A DNA stretch of 53,544 nt from Pseudomonas fluorescens (lineage in GTDB: Bacteria > Pseudomonadota > Gammaproteobacteria > Pseudomonadales > Pseudomonadaceae): assembly GCF_005938625.1 (NCBI RefSeq), contig NZ_VCNJ01000080.1, forward strand, positions 1 to 53,544, given 5' to 3'. The translations under genes and the position numbers were made by a program. Under the pieces are notes generated by a model, which saw only the letters and a program-made list of their open reading frames with translations, was not told the origin of the DNA and made no database searches. Shown one piece after another: positions 32,470 to 40,766 of the stretch (position 1 is the first letter of the stretch; every line of letters starts with the position of its first letter).

Positions 32470-33044
32470 CAAAGTGCTCCTTTAACGTCGAGGCTCGGCA
32501 GACGCAGACGCCAGCGCCCGGTGAAGTGCAATTCGACCGCTGACAACGGTTCGACATCAATGTCATGAAACGCCGAACCGCGCATCACGTGGATCAGCGC
32601 GGCGCGGATGACAAACGGATGCGTCACCGCCACTAAATGCCCCGGCGTGGCTTGCAGGCTGGTCAGCCACTGCGCCACGCGTTCACACAACCGCGCCACC
32701 GACTCACCACCATGGGGCATGGCGTGGTGATCTTCCAGCCAGGCATGCAGCGCGGCGTCTTCCGAGCGTTGCAGATCCTTGATCGACATCCCGTGCCAAC
32801 GGCCCCAGTCACAATCGCGCAACGCCTCATCGATCTGCGCATCCGCGCCAAACCACGCCGCCGTCTGGCGTGTGCGCAATTCCGGCGCGCAAATCAAGCG
32901 TCGCGCGGCGTCGAAACGCTGGGCCAATGCACCCGACGCCAATCCACTATTTTCAACAGGCTCATTCGTAGGAAAATACGCCAATTTCTGTGCGACGGTT
33001 CGCGCATGGCAAATCAATGTCAAACGAGTGGTCTGCACAGGCAT
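32469..33044 (-). CDS. histidine phosphatase family protein, variant active site
   Basis: A 191-residue protein of the phosphoglycerate-mutase-like histidine phosphatase superfamily. The usual RHG triad around the phospho-histidine reads LICHART here, so the preceding Arg is replaced by Cys and the Gly by Ala. The later family landmarks are intact: APELRTRQTA, acidic DWGRWHG, GGESVARL and VAVTHPFVIRAAL. The upstream position to cobF and its overlap suggest a role like alpha-ribazole phosphatase (CobC), but the variant triad leaves activity in doubt. CCGGAGCG sits close to ATG 33044. Confidence 0.8.
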   Translation of the reverse strand: MPVQTTRLTLICHARTVAQKLAYFPTNEPVENSGLASGALAQRFDAARRLICAPELRTRQTAAWFGADAQIDEALRDCDWGRWHGMSIKDLQRSEDAALHAWLEDHHAMPHGGESVARLCERVAQWLTSLQATPGHLVAVTHPFVIRAALIHVMRGSAFHDIDVEPLSAVELHFTGRWRLRLPSLDVKGAL

Positions 33045-33184
33045 CGCTCCGGTAAGCCTTCATGAAAATCAACGACACAAAGCCGCTCTGTGGGCAATTG
33101 TGCCGTAAACCGAGGATTGCGGGGCGGCGGGATAGCCACCGGCAAAAACCGACGACGCCAGGAATACGGCAATATCTGACAGCG

Positions 33185-33309
33185 TTGTAGGCAATGGACT
33201 ACAAAGCCGGTCGAATTCCGTGTAGCCCTTGTTACACGGGCATTGCGCCATGTTTTGGCACCTTTTCAACACGCAAAAAAATTCACTAGACATGTAGCGC
33301 CAGTTACAT
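33185..33309. promoter_or_regulatory. three TGTA/TACA dyads upstream of rpiR-type gene
   Basis: TTGTAG-N8-CTACAA (33185-33204), CGTGTA-N8-TACACG (33219-33238) and ATGTA-N8-TACAT (33292-33309) lie in the 324-bp divergent spacer between the phosphatase gene and the RpiR-type regulator. Their similarity suggests operators for that regulator. The remaining spacer, 33045-33184, shows no gene and no cobalamin riboswitch. Confidence 0.5.
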
Positions 33310-33368
33310 AAATACTGTTTTAACGGATTGTGAAGCGAATTCAACACCCTCATCCAGCAGGAGCCCGG

Positions 33369-34223
33369 ATGCCCCCTCTTAGAGACCTGATCACCGATCC
33401 CGGCCTGGATCTTACGCCGTCGGAGCGCAAAGTCGTTCGCGCCTTGCTTGATCAGTACCCACGCAACGGCTTGGGACCAATGGCGCGTCTGGCCGAACAT
33501 GCCGGCGTCAGCGATCCGACCATCGTGCGGCTGGTGAAAAAACTCGGCTTCGGCGGTTATTCCGAATTCCAGGAAGCGCTGCTCAGCGACATGGACCACC
33601 GCTTGCGCTCGCCGCGCACGCTGCTGCAACCGCGCGCCCATCAGCACAAGGACGACGCCTGGAGCCACTATCTGGGCGACAGCCATCGCCTGCTGGTCGA
33701 AACCCAATCGCTGACGCAACCGGAAGACGTGCGCATTCTCACCGACTGGCTACTCGACGCGCGCCATCAGGTGTACTGCTTCGGCGGGCGTTTCAGCAGT
33801 CTGATGGCCACTTACCTGCTCAATCACCTGCGCCTGCTGCGCCCCGGTTGCTTCGCGCTGGAAGACAACGCGCAACTGCCTGATCGACTGTTCGATCTGC
33901 AACGTCAGGACGTGGTGCTGCTGTTCGACTATCGCCGCTACCAGACCCAGGCCTTGCGGGTCGCCAGTGCGGCGAAAAACAACAACGCGCGCGTGGTGTT
34001 GTTCACCGATATCTACGCCTCGCCGCTGCGTGAACTGGCCGACCTGATCATCAGCGCCCCGGTGGAATCGGCCTCGCCGTTCGACACCATGGTGCCGGCA
34101 CTGGCTCAGGTCGAAGCACTGATCGCCTGCCTGACCTTGCGCACCGAAAACCTCGCCGATCGCCTGGAAGGCATCGATGCCCTGCGCAATGACTTCAACA
34201 CCCACCTGCTGGAGGATAAATAA
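33369..34223 (+). CDS. MurR/RpiR-family transcriptional regulator
   Basis: A 284-residue regulator: an RpiR-type helix-turn-helix (about 10-75, GLGPMARLAEHAGVSDPTIVRLVKKLGF) followed by a SIS sugar-phosphate-binding-like domain (about 120-260, YCFGGRFSSLMATYLL and NNARVVLFTDIYASPL). Members usually respond to a phosphorylated sugar or a related metabolite, though some control amine catabolism. GCAGGAGCCC precedes ATG 33369. It is the first gene of a rightward catabolic cluster; the next gene starts two bases after its stop, so it is co-transcribed with it and may autoregulate through the dyads upstream. Confidence 0.88.
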   Translation: MPPLRDLITDPGLDLTPSERKVVRALLDQYPRNGLGPMARLAEHAGVSDPTIVRLVKKLGFGGYSEFQEALLSDMDHRLRSPRTLLQPRAHQHKDDAWSHYLGDSHRLLVETQSLTQPEDVRILTDWLLDARHQVYCFGGRFSSLMATYLLNHLRLLRPGCFALEDNAQLPDRLFDLQRQDVVLLFDYRRYQTQALRVASAAKNNNARVVLFTDIYASPLRELADLIISAPVESASPFDTMVPALAQVEALIACLTLRTENLADRLEGIDALRNDFNTHLLEDK

Positions 34224-34225
34224 GG

Positions 34226-34870
34226 ATGTTCAGCCTTCCCCATCGCTCGCCACGGGATCTGCCGTTTGTCACTGACCACACCGCACTGTTGCTTGTGGAC
34301 ATGCAGCGTGCCTGGCTCGAACCGCAGTTCGACGCGCACCTCAATGACCCTGACGCCGAGTATTTCCTGACCCGCGCACACATGCAGGTGGTGCCCAACC
34401 AACGTCGTTTGCTCAGTGCCTTTCGCGAGGCGCAGCAGAACGTGCTGCACACGATTATCGAGAGCCTCACCGCTGATGGTCGCGACCGCTCGCTCGACCA
34501 CAAACTCTCGGACATGCACCTGCCCAAAGGCAGCGTGCAGGCCAGAATCATTGAAGACCTGAGCCCGGTGGAAAACGAAATCGTCCTGCCGAAGACCTCG
34601 TCCGGAGTGTTCAACTCGACCAACATCGACTACGTGCTGCGCAACCTCGAAACCCGCCACCTGATCATCGCTGGCATCGTCACCGATCAATGCGTGGACA
34701 TGGCCGTGCGCGACGCTGCCGACCGTGGCTATCTGGTCACGCTGGTCGAGGACGCCTGCGCCACCTACAGCGCCGAGCGCCACCATGCCTGCCTGAATGC
34801 GATCAAGGGTTACTGCTGGATTACCGACACCGACACCGTGCTCGCCCGCTTGCAGGAGATGCGGCCATGA
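34226..34870 (+). CDS. isochorismatase-family cysteine hydrolase
   Basis: A 214-residue alpha/beta enzyme with the Cys-Asp-Lys triad of the isochorismatase-like superfamily: Asp in LLLVDMQRAW (about 25), Lys in VLPKTSSGVF (about 117) and Cys in GIVTDQCVDMAV (about 153). The superfamily includes nicotinamidases, N-carbamoylsarcosine amidase and ureidoacrylate hydrolase, so it probably hydrolyses an amide or carbamoyl bond. TAAATAAGG precedes ATG 34226, and the following gene overlaps it (ATGA). The exact substrate is unknown; the context suggests nitrogen release from an amine derivative. Confidence 0.86.
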   Translation: MFSLPHRSPRDLPFVTDHTALLLVDMQRAWLEPQFDAHLNDPDAEYFLTRAHMQVVPNQRRLLSAFREAQQNVLHTIIESLTADGRDRSLDHKLSDMHLPKGSVQARIIEDLSPVENEIVLPKTSSGVFNSTNIDYVLRNLETRHLIIAGIVTDQCVDMAVRDAADRGYLVTLVEDACATYSAERHHACLNAIKGYCWITDTDTVLARLQEMRP

Positions 34871-36198
34871 GCACGCGCCTGACGCCACTGCCGATGACCA
34901 CGCTGGTCACCACCGACCTGATCGGTATTACCCGTGGCCGCTCGTTTCCCACTGATGAGCTTGAGCATTATCAAGCCGCCGGTTGCGGCTGGGTGCCGGC
35001 CAACAGCGCGTTGACGCCGCAGGACATCATTGCTTCAACCAATCCGTGGGGAGCCTATGGCGATTTGCGGCTGATTCCCGATCTGAGCAGCCGCGTCACC
35101 GTCGGCAACGGCCCGGACGCCGACGCGCCGGCGCTGGATTTCATCCACGGCGATATCCGCGAAACCGATGGCCGCCCGTGGGGCGCCTGCCCGCGCACGC
35201 TGTTGCGCGATGAAATCGAGCGTTATCGCGATGAGCTGGGCTTGCAGGTCAACGCCGCGTTCGAACACGAATTCAACCTGCACGCCGGTTTCGCCGAGCA
35301 TCTGGCGTTCTCCCTCGAAGCCCAGCGTCAGGGTGCCGAGTTCGGCGGCTGGCTGCTCAGCGCCCTGCGCGCCGGCGGTGTCGAGCCGGAAATGTTTCTG
35401 CCCGAATACGGCAAGCACCAATACGAAATCACCTGCCGCCCGACGCTTGGCGTGGCAGCGGCAGATCGCGCCGTCAACGTGCGCGAGATCAGCCGCGAGA
35501 TCGCCCGGCAAATGGGTCTGGATTTGAGCTTCGCGCCGAAGACTGCCGCCGACGCGGTGTGCAACGGCGTGCACCTGCACGTCAGCCTGCTTGATCTGGC
35601 CGGTCTGCCGATGCTCTACGACGCCGGCACCAGCAACGGTCTGTCGAGCCTCGGCCAGCATTGGGCGGCGGGGATCCTGCATTACTTGCCGGCATTGTGT
35701 GCATTCACCGCGCCGACGCCGGTGTCGTACGAACGTTTGCAGCCGCATCACTGGAGCGCCTCTTACGCTTGTCTCGGCCAACAGAACCGCGAGGCGGCGC
35801 TGCGCATCTGCCCGACCGTGACCCTCGGCGGCAAATCCGTGGCCAACCAGTTCAACCTCGAATTCCGCGCCATGGACGCCACCGCCTCGCCGCATCTGGC
35901 CATGGCTGCGCTGCTGATCGCCGGACGGCTGGGTATCGAACAGCGTCTGGCGCTGAACGCGATCACCGATGAAATTCCCGATTCACTCAACGACGAGCAA
36001 CGCCAGGCGCGGGGCATCGTTGCCCTGCCCGCCTCGCTGGCCCAGGCGCTGGATTGCCTGCGCAACAGTGGCGCCTTCACCGAATGGCTGCCCAAGCCGC
36101 TGCTCGACACCTACTACGCCCTGAAAACCGAGGAACTGGCGCTGACGGAACAGCTCTCGCCCGCTGACTTGTGTGAGCACTATGCACGCCTGTACTGA
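34867..36198 (+). CDS. glutamine-synthetase-like gamma-glutamyl ligase
   Basis: A 443-residue member of the GSI-like family related to PuuA/GlnT-type ligases. ATP-grasping and substrate residues are visible: FEHEFNLHAG, FLPEYGKHQYEITCR, GVHLHVSL and the C-terminal EFRAMDATASPHLAMAALLIAG, with the conserved Arg residues. It lacks the adenylylation-loop Tyr pattern of housekeeping GlnA. It likely attaches glutamate to an amine, using ATP. The start overlaps the isochorismatase stop as ATGA; the frame is open upstream but unsupported. Its last codons overlap the next gene by 17 bp. The amine acceptor is not known. Confidence 0.88.
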   Translation: MSTRLTPLPMTTLVTTDLIGITRGRSFPTDELEHYQAAGCGWVPANSALTPQDIIASTNPWGAYGDLRLIPDLSSRVTVGNGPDADAPALDFIHGDIRETDGRPWGACPRTLLRDEIERYRDELGLQVNAAFEHEFNLHAGFAEHLAFSLEAQRQGAEFGGWLLSALRAGGVEPEMFLPEYGKHQYEITCRPTLGVAAADRAVNVREISREIARQMGLDLSFAPKTAADAVCNGVHLHVSLLDLAGLPMLYDAGTSNGLSSLGQHWAAGILHYLPALCAFTAPTPVSYERLQPHHWSASYACLGQQNREAALRICPTVTLGGKSVANQFNLEFRAMDATASPHLAMAALLIAGRLGIEQRLALNAITDEIPDSLNDEQRQARGIVALPASLAQALDCLRNSGAFTEWLPKPLLDTYYALKTEELALTEQLSPADLCEHYARLY

Positions 36199-36934
36199 AT
36201 CCGCCGAACTGGGGTTGTACACCCGCCCGGCCTACAACCTGAGCCGCGCCGACTCGACGCACCCGTTGATTCTGGTGTGCGAACACGCCAGCCGCTACAT
36301 CCCCGAGGCCCTGAACAATCTGGGCCTGGACGAGGCCGCCGCCCGCGAACACATCGCCTGGGATATCGGCGCGTTGCAACTGGCCGAGCAGTTATCGGAA
36401 AGGCTCGGCGCCACCCTGTTGAGCGCCAACTATTCGCGGCTGCTGATCGATCTGAACCGGCCGCGCCACGCCCCGGACAGCATTCCGGCGCAGAGCGAGA
36501 TTTATCAGGTGCCGGGCAACCGCGAACTGGACGAAGCCACCCGCGAATACCGCCGCCAGACCCTGTTCAAACCGTTTCACGCGCGCTTGCAAACCTTGAT
36601 CGACGAACGTGTTGCTAAAGGCCAAACGGTGCGCGTAGTGGGGATTCACAGTTTCACCCCGGTGTACTACGGCCAGCCGCGACCGCTGGAAGTCGGCGTG
36701 CTGTTCGGTCAGGCCAAGGCCTACGCGCAACGCCTGCTCGACGGTCTTGGCGAACTGCCGTTGAAAGTGGCCGGCAATCAGCCGTACAAGATCGATCCGC
36801 TGGGCGACATGACCGTGCCGGTGCACGGCGATGCCCGTGGCCTCGACTCGGTGCTGATCGAGGTGCGCAATGACTTGCTGCGCAGCCCCGAAGCCGTATC
36901 ACGCTGGGCCGGATATCTCGCGCCGTTGCTGTAA
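36182..36934 (+). CDS. N-formylglutamate amidohydrolase-like enzyme
   Basis: A 250-residue enzyme of the FGase family. The motifs LILVCEHASRYIP, IAWDIGALQLAEQL, YSRLLIDLNRP and VGIHSFTPVY carry the metal-binding His and Glu residues expected. The family cleaves N-acyl amino acids such as formylglutamate to glutamate; in this setting the substrate could be a glutamylated or acylated intermediate made by the preceding ligase. ATG 36182 lies inside the end of the ligase gene; a GTG at 36173 is the alternative. No histidine-utilisation genes are near, so hutG is unlikely. Confidence 0.86.
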   Translation: MHACTESAELGLYTRPAYNLSRADSTHPLILVCEHASRYIPEALNNLGLDEAAAREHIAWDIGALQLAEQLSERLGATLLSANYSRLLIDLNRPRHAPDSIPAQSEIYQVPGNRELDEATREYRRQTLFKPFHARLQTLIDERVAKGQTVRVVGIHSFTPVYYGQPRPLEVGVLFGQAKAYAQRLLDGLGELPLKVAGNQPYKIDPLGDMTVPVHGDARGLDSVLIEVRNDLLRSPEAVSRWAGYLAPLL

Positions 36935-37020
36935 TGACAAGTTTTACCGACTGCTGACGCTGTAAACGATGGACCGATAACAACTAAAACGACCGACTGG
37001 CTGACAAGGAGTTGCGCTTC

Positions 37021-38370
37021 ATGGAAATTGAAGAATTCGGCTACAAGCAAGAGTTGAAACGTAGCCTGACGCTGACCGACCTGGTGGTGTACGGGATGAT
37101 CTTCATGATCCCCATCGCCCCGTTCGGTGTGTATGGCTACGTTAACGCCGAGGCCCCGGGGATGGTGCCGCTGGCGTACATCATCGGCATGGTGGCGATG
37201 CTGTTCACCGCGCTGAGCTACGGCAGCATGGCCAAGGCTTTTCCGATCGCAGGTTCGGTGTATTCCTACGCGCAACGCGGCCTCAATCAGCACGTCGGCT
37301 TTATCGCCGGTTGGCTGATGCTGCTCGATTACCTGCTGATCCCGCCGCTGCTCTATGTCTACGCGGCGATGGCGCTGAACCATTTGTACCCGGATATTCC
37401 GAAAGTCGGCTTCATTCTGGCATTCCTGGTCAGCGCGACCTTCGTCAACCTGCGCGGCATCACCTTTACCGCTCGGATGAACATCATCTTCCTGCTGGCG
37501 CAACTGGTCGTACTCGGCATCTTCCTGTTCTACGCGTGGAATGCCCTGCACAACGGTGGCGGTAACGGCGAGTTGACTCTGGCGCCGCTGTATCACCCGG
37601 AAACCTTCAACTTCGCCCTGCTGATGCAAGCGGTGTCGATTGCGGTGCTGTCGTTCCTCGGCTTCGATGCGATCTCCACCCTCGCCGAAGAAATCAAAGG
37701 CGATCCGGGCAAAAGCGTCGGCAAAGCCGCGTTGATCACTCTGGTAGTCATGGGCGTGATTTTCGTTGCACAAACCTGGATCGCCACCGATCTGGCGGCC
37801 GGCATGGGTTTCAAATCCGCCGACACCGCGTTCTATGAAATCGCCGAAATCGCCGCTGGCAGCTGGCTAGCGACCCTGACTGCTGTCGCGACGGCACTCG
37901 CCTGGGGTGTGGCCGTGGCGATCACTTCGCAAGCTGCGGTCTCGCGTCTGCTGTTCGGCATGGCCCGCGACGGCAAGCTGCCGAAAGTGCTGGCCAAGGT
38001 GCACCCGAAACACAACACACCGTACCTGAGCATTTATCTGGTGGCGGTGCTGTCGCTGGTGATCTGCTACCTGTTCATCAACTCGGTCGACACCCTCACC
38101 TCGCTGGTCAACTTCGGCGCGCTCAGCGGTTTCATGCTGCTGCACCTGACAGTGATCAACTACTACTGGCGTCGGCAGAAGTCCGGTCAGGTCGTGCGTC
38201 ACCTGATTTGCCCGGTGGTCGGCTTCATCATCGTCGCGGCCATCATGTACAACATGGGCGTCGATGCGCAGAAACTCGGCCTGATCTGGATTGCCCTGGG
38301 TCTGGTGTACCTGTTCTTCCTCAACAAGCTCGGCGCCAATACCGCGCTGCCTGACCCGAGCAATGGCTGA
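37021..38370 (+). CDS. APC-family amino acid/amine permease (PuuP-like)
   Basis: A 449-residue inner-membrane transporter with about 12 hydrophobic helices. The first helix contains VVYGMIFMIPIAPFGVYGYV and later FDAISTLAEE(I)KGDP is typical of the amino-acid-polyamine-organocation superfamily, close to the putrescine importer PuuP. A strong AAGGAGTTGC site precedes ATG 37021, and 86 bp separate it from the FGase gene. It likely imports the substrate of the cluster. A hairpin with T residues follows the stop. Confidence 0.9.
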   Translation: MEIEEFGYKQELKRSLTLTDLVVYGMIFMIPIAPFGVYGYVNAEAPGMVPLAYIIGMVAMLFTALSYGSMAKAFPIAGSVYSYAQRGLNQHVGFIAGWLMLLDYLLIPPLLYVYAAMALNHLYPDIPKVGFILAFLVSATFVNLRGITFTARMNIIFLLAQLVVLGIFLFYAWNALHNGGGNGELTLAPLYHPETFNFALLMQAVSIAVLSFLGFDAISTLAEEIKGDPGKSVGKAALITLVVMGVIFVAQTWIATDLAAGMGFKSADTAFYEIAEIAAGSWLATLTAVATALAWGVAVAITSQAAVSRLLFGMARDGKLPKVLAKVHPKHNTPYLSIYLVAVLSLVICYLFINSVDTLTSLVNFGALSGFMLLHLTVINYYWRRQKSGQVVRHLICPVVGFIIVAAIMYNMGVDAQKLGLIWIALGLVYLFFLNKLGANTALPDPSNG

Positions 38371-38445
38371 CAAGAAAAAGAGCGGCGTCTGACAACAAAT
38401 CAGGCGACCGCCGATTTATCGCGTGGAAACCGACAGTGATAGTCA

Positions 38446-38471
38446 GGTTCGGCGACTTTGCCGAACCTTTT
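38446..38471 (+). terminator. hairpin terminator between permease and succinyltransferases
   Basis: GGTTCGGC pairs with GCCGAACC around a six-base loop and is followed by TTTTGAT, 76 bp after the permease stop and 18 bp before the next gene. It could end the upstream transcript partly and set a lower level for the two downstream genes. Confidence 0.7.
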
Positions 38472-38488
38472 GATACAGGAGTACATCC

Positions 38489-39505
38489 ATGCTGGTCTTA
38501 CGCCCAGTCGAACAGACTGATCTGCCCCAGCTCCAACAATTGGCCCGCGACAGTCTGGTGGGCGTGACCTCCCTGCCGGACGACAGCGAACGCCTGCGCG
38601 AGAAAATCGCCGGTTCCTGCGCCTCGTTTGACACTGAATCGGCGTCCCATGGCCCGGAGAATTACTTCTTTGTGCTGGAAGATCTGGATGATCATAGCCT
38701 GCGCGGCTGCTCGGAAATTCTCGCGACTGCGGGCTTCGACGAGCCGTTCTACAGCCTGCGCAACCGCCATTTCACCAGCGCCTCACGCGAGCTGAACATC
38801 GAACACGGCGTGCCAGCGCTATCGCTATGTCACGACCTCAATGACCACACACTGCTGCGCGGCTTTCACATCGACGCCAATCTGGTGCGCACGCCGTTCT
38901 CCGAGTTGCTGTCACGGGCGCGCCTGTTGTTCATCGCCGCCCATGTGCCGCGCTTTGCCGAGGCGGTGATTACCGAAATCGTCGGCTACAGCGACGAGGC
39001 CGGCAACTCACCGTTCTGGGATGCGCTGGGCAAACATTTCTTCGACCTGCCCTACGCGGAGGCCGAACGGCTGTGCGGGTTGCAAAGCCGCACCTTTCTC
39101 GCCGAACTGATGCCGCAATACCCGATCTACGTGCCGATGCTGCCGCAAGCGGCGCAGGAGTGCATCGGTCGGATCCACCCGGACGGTCAGGAAGCCTTCG
39201 ACATCCTTGAGCGCGAAGGCTTTGAAACCAACAGCTACATCGACCTGTTCGACGCTGGCCCGACCCTGTATGCGCGTACCTCGAATATCCGTTCGATTGC
39301 CCGCAGCCAGACGGCAACGGTGCAGCAACGGCCACAGATCGATGCCCGTGGCCGTTACCTGTTGAGCAACAACGCGCTGCACGGCTTTCGCGCGATCATG
39401 GCCGAACTCGATTATCAACCCGATCAACCGCTGTCCCTCACCCCGGCAATGTGTGCGGCGCTGAACGTGACCGATGGCAGCCCGATCCGGCTGATTGCCC
39501 TGTGA
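38489..39505 (+). CDS. arginine N-succinyltransferase homologue 1
   Basis: A 338-residue AstA-family acyltransferase. The start MLVLRPVEQTDLPQLQQLA and the blocks GNSPFWDALGKHFFDLPYAEAERL, LSDFLPQ-like LAELMPQYPIYVPMLP, and EREGFETNSYIDLFDAGPTL match the family. AstA proteins transfer succinyl from succinyl-CoA to arginine, and pseudomonads use two subunits (AruF, AruG). Here the pair sits with amine genes instead of aruCFGDB, so the acceptor may be a related compound. ACAGGAG precedes ATG 38489. The second homologue follows after 58 bp. Confidence 0.88.
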   Translation: MLVLRPVEQTDLPQLQQLARDSLVGVTSLPDDSERLREKIAGSCASFDTESASHGPENYFFVLEDLDDHSLRGCSEILATAGFDEPFYSLRNRHFTSASRELNIEHGVPALSLCHDLNDHTLLRGFHIDANLVRTPFSELLSRARLLFIAAHVPRFAEAVITEIVGYSDEAGNSPFWDALGKHFFDLPYAEAERLCGLQSRTFLAELMPQYPIYVPMLPQAAQECIGRIHPDGQEAFDILEREGFETNSYIDLFDAGPTLYARTSNIRSIARSQTATVQQRPQIDARGRYLLSNNALHGFRAIMAELDYQPDQPLSLTPAMCAALNVTDGSPIRLIAL

Positions 39506-39563
39506 AACCCGCGCGGTTGCGCAGCCAACGACAGTGCCCGAACAGGCGCGAAGGAGTTACAGC

Positions 39564-40598
39564 ATGATTGTCCGCCCGGTCAAAGTCAGCGACCTGCCAG
39601 CCTTGATGGCGCTGGTGCAACAGGCCGGCCCGGGGTTCACCACCCTGCCGGCCAACGAAGATCGCCTGTCCCACCGGGTCCGTTGGGCGCAACGGGCGTT
39701 CGCCGAACAAGTGGAGCGGGCCGACGCTGACTATCTGTTTGTGCTCGAAGACGACGACATGCGCGTGGTCGGCGTCAGCGCTCTGGCCGGAGCGGTCGGC
39801 CTGCGCGAACCCTGGTACAACTATCGGGTCGGGCTGACCGTGAGTTCGGCGCCGGATCTGGGTATTCAGCGGCAGATCCCGACGCTGTTTCTCAACAACG
39901 AACTGACCGGCCAATCCGAGCTGTGCTCGCTGTTTCTTGGCCATGATCAGCGCCACGGTAGCAATGGCCGCTTGTTGTCACTGGGGCGTTTGCTGTTCGT
40001 TGCCGAGTTTCCGCACCTGTTCGGCGAGAAGATGATTGCCGAACTGCGCGGCAGTGCCGATGAGCACGGTTGTTCGCCGTTCTGGGACAGTCTGGGCCGG
40101 CATTTCTTTCAAATGGACTTCAGCCATGCCGATCACTTGTCGGGCCTTGGCAACAAATCGTTCATCGCCGAACTGATGCCGCGCCAGCCGCTGTACACCT
40201 GCATGCTCACCGAACAAGCCCAGGCGGCGATTGGCCAGGCACATCCGAATACCGAGCCGGCGCTGAAAATTCTTCAGGCCGAAGGTTTTACCCACAAAGG
40301 TTACATCGACATCTTCGACGGCGGCCCGGTGATCGAAGCGCCGGTGCGCTCGATCCGCACTGTGCGCGAAAGCGTCGAACTGACCCTGAACCTCGGCAGC
40401 CCGGATGAACAGGCACCGCTGTGGCTGATTCACAACCGGCGTCTGGAAAACTGCCGCATCACCGTCGCCCGCGCCCGCCGGGTCGGCAGCAGCCTGGTGA
40501 TCGACCGCCTCACCGCCAAGCGCCTGCAACTGCAACCGGGCAATTCGGTGCGCGCGGCGATGCTGCCCAATCAACAGCAACAGGCGGTGGCGGCCTGA
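39564..40598 (+). CDS. arginine N-succinyltransferase homologue 2
   Basis: A 344-residue paralogue of the preceding protein, as in the AruF/AruG alpha/beta pair. It begins MIVRPVKVSDLPALM and carries GCSPFWDSLGRHFFQMDFSHADHL, FIAELMPRQPLYTCML and LQAEGFTHKGYIDIFDGGP. AAGGAGTTAC precedes ATG 39564; the frame is open to 39495 but that part overlaps the previous gene. The two proteins probably form one enzyme. No other ast/aru genes are present here, so the further fate of the product must depend on genes elsewhere or on the FGase-like enzyme. Confidence 0.88.
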   Translation: MIVRPVKVSDLPALMALVQQAGPGFTTLPANEDRLSHRVRWAQRAFAEQVERADADYLFVLEDDDMRVVGVSALAGAVGLREPWYNYRVGLTVSSAPDLGIQRQIPTLFLNNELTGQSELCSLFLGHDQRHGSNGRLLSLGRLLFVAEFPHLFGEKMIAELRGSADEHGCSPFWDSLGRHFFQMDFSHADHLSGLGNKSFIAELMPRQPLYTCMLTEQAQAAIGQAHPNTEPALKILQAEGFTHKGYIDIFDGGPVIEAPVRSIRTVRESVELTLNLGSPDEQAPLWLIHNRRLENCRITVARARRVGSSLVIDRLTAKRLQLQPGNSVRAAMLPNQQQQAVAA

Positions 40599-40766
40599 CG
40601 GTCACCACCGCAAAAAAGATAAATCCTTTCAGCAAAAGAGTCCGCGACAACCTGTCCCTTGCAAATTCGTCATGATCATTGACCCATTCGCGTGATAGCC
40701 TTTTCATTCTTCGGCGTTGACACCTTTGTTCAAGCCTTTCCATTCCTTTGTATTGGTGGAACTCGT

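Noticed and set aside
33045..33184. Cobalamin riboswitch before the phosphatase-cobF pair
   Set aside because: No B12-box-like sequence and no matching helices could be found in the spacer.
33069..33719. 216-residue minus-strand frame with a signal-like stretch
   Set aside because: It overlaps the RpiR-type gene antisense, has no good start, and the hydrophobic stretch falls in the divergent spacer.
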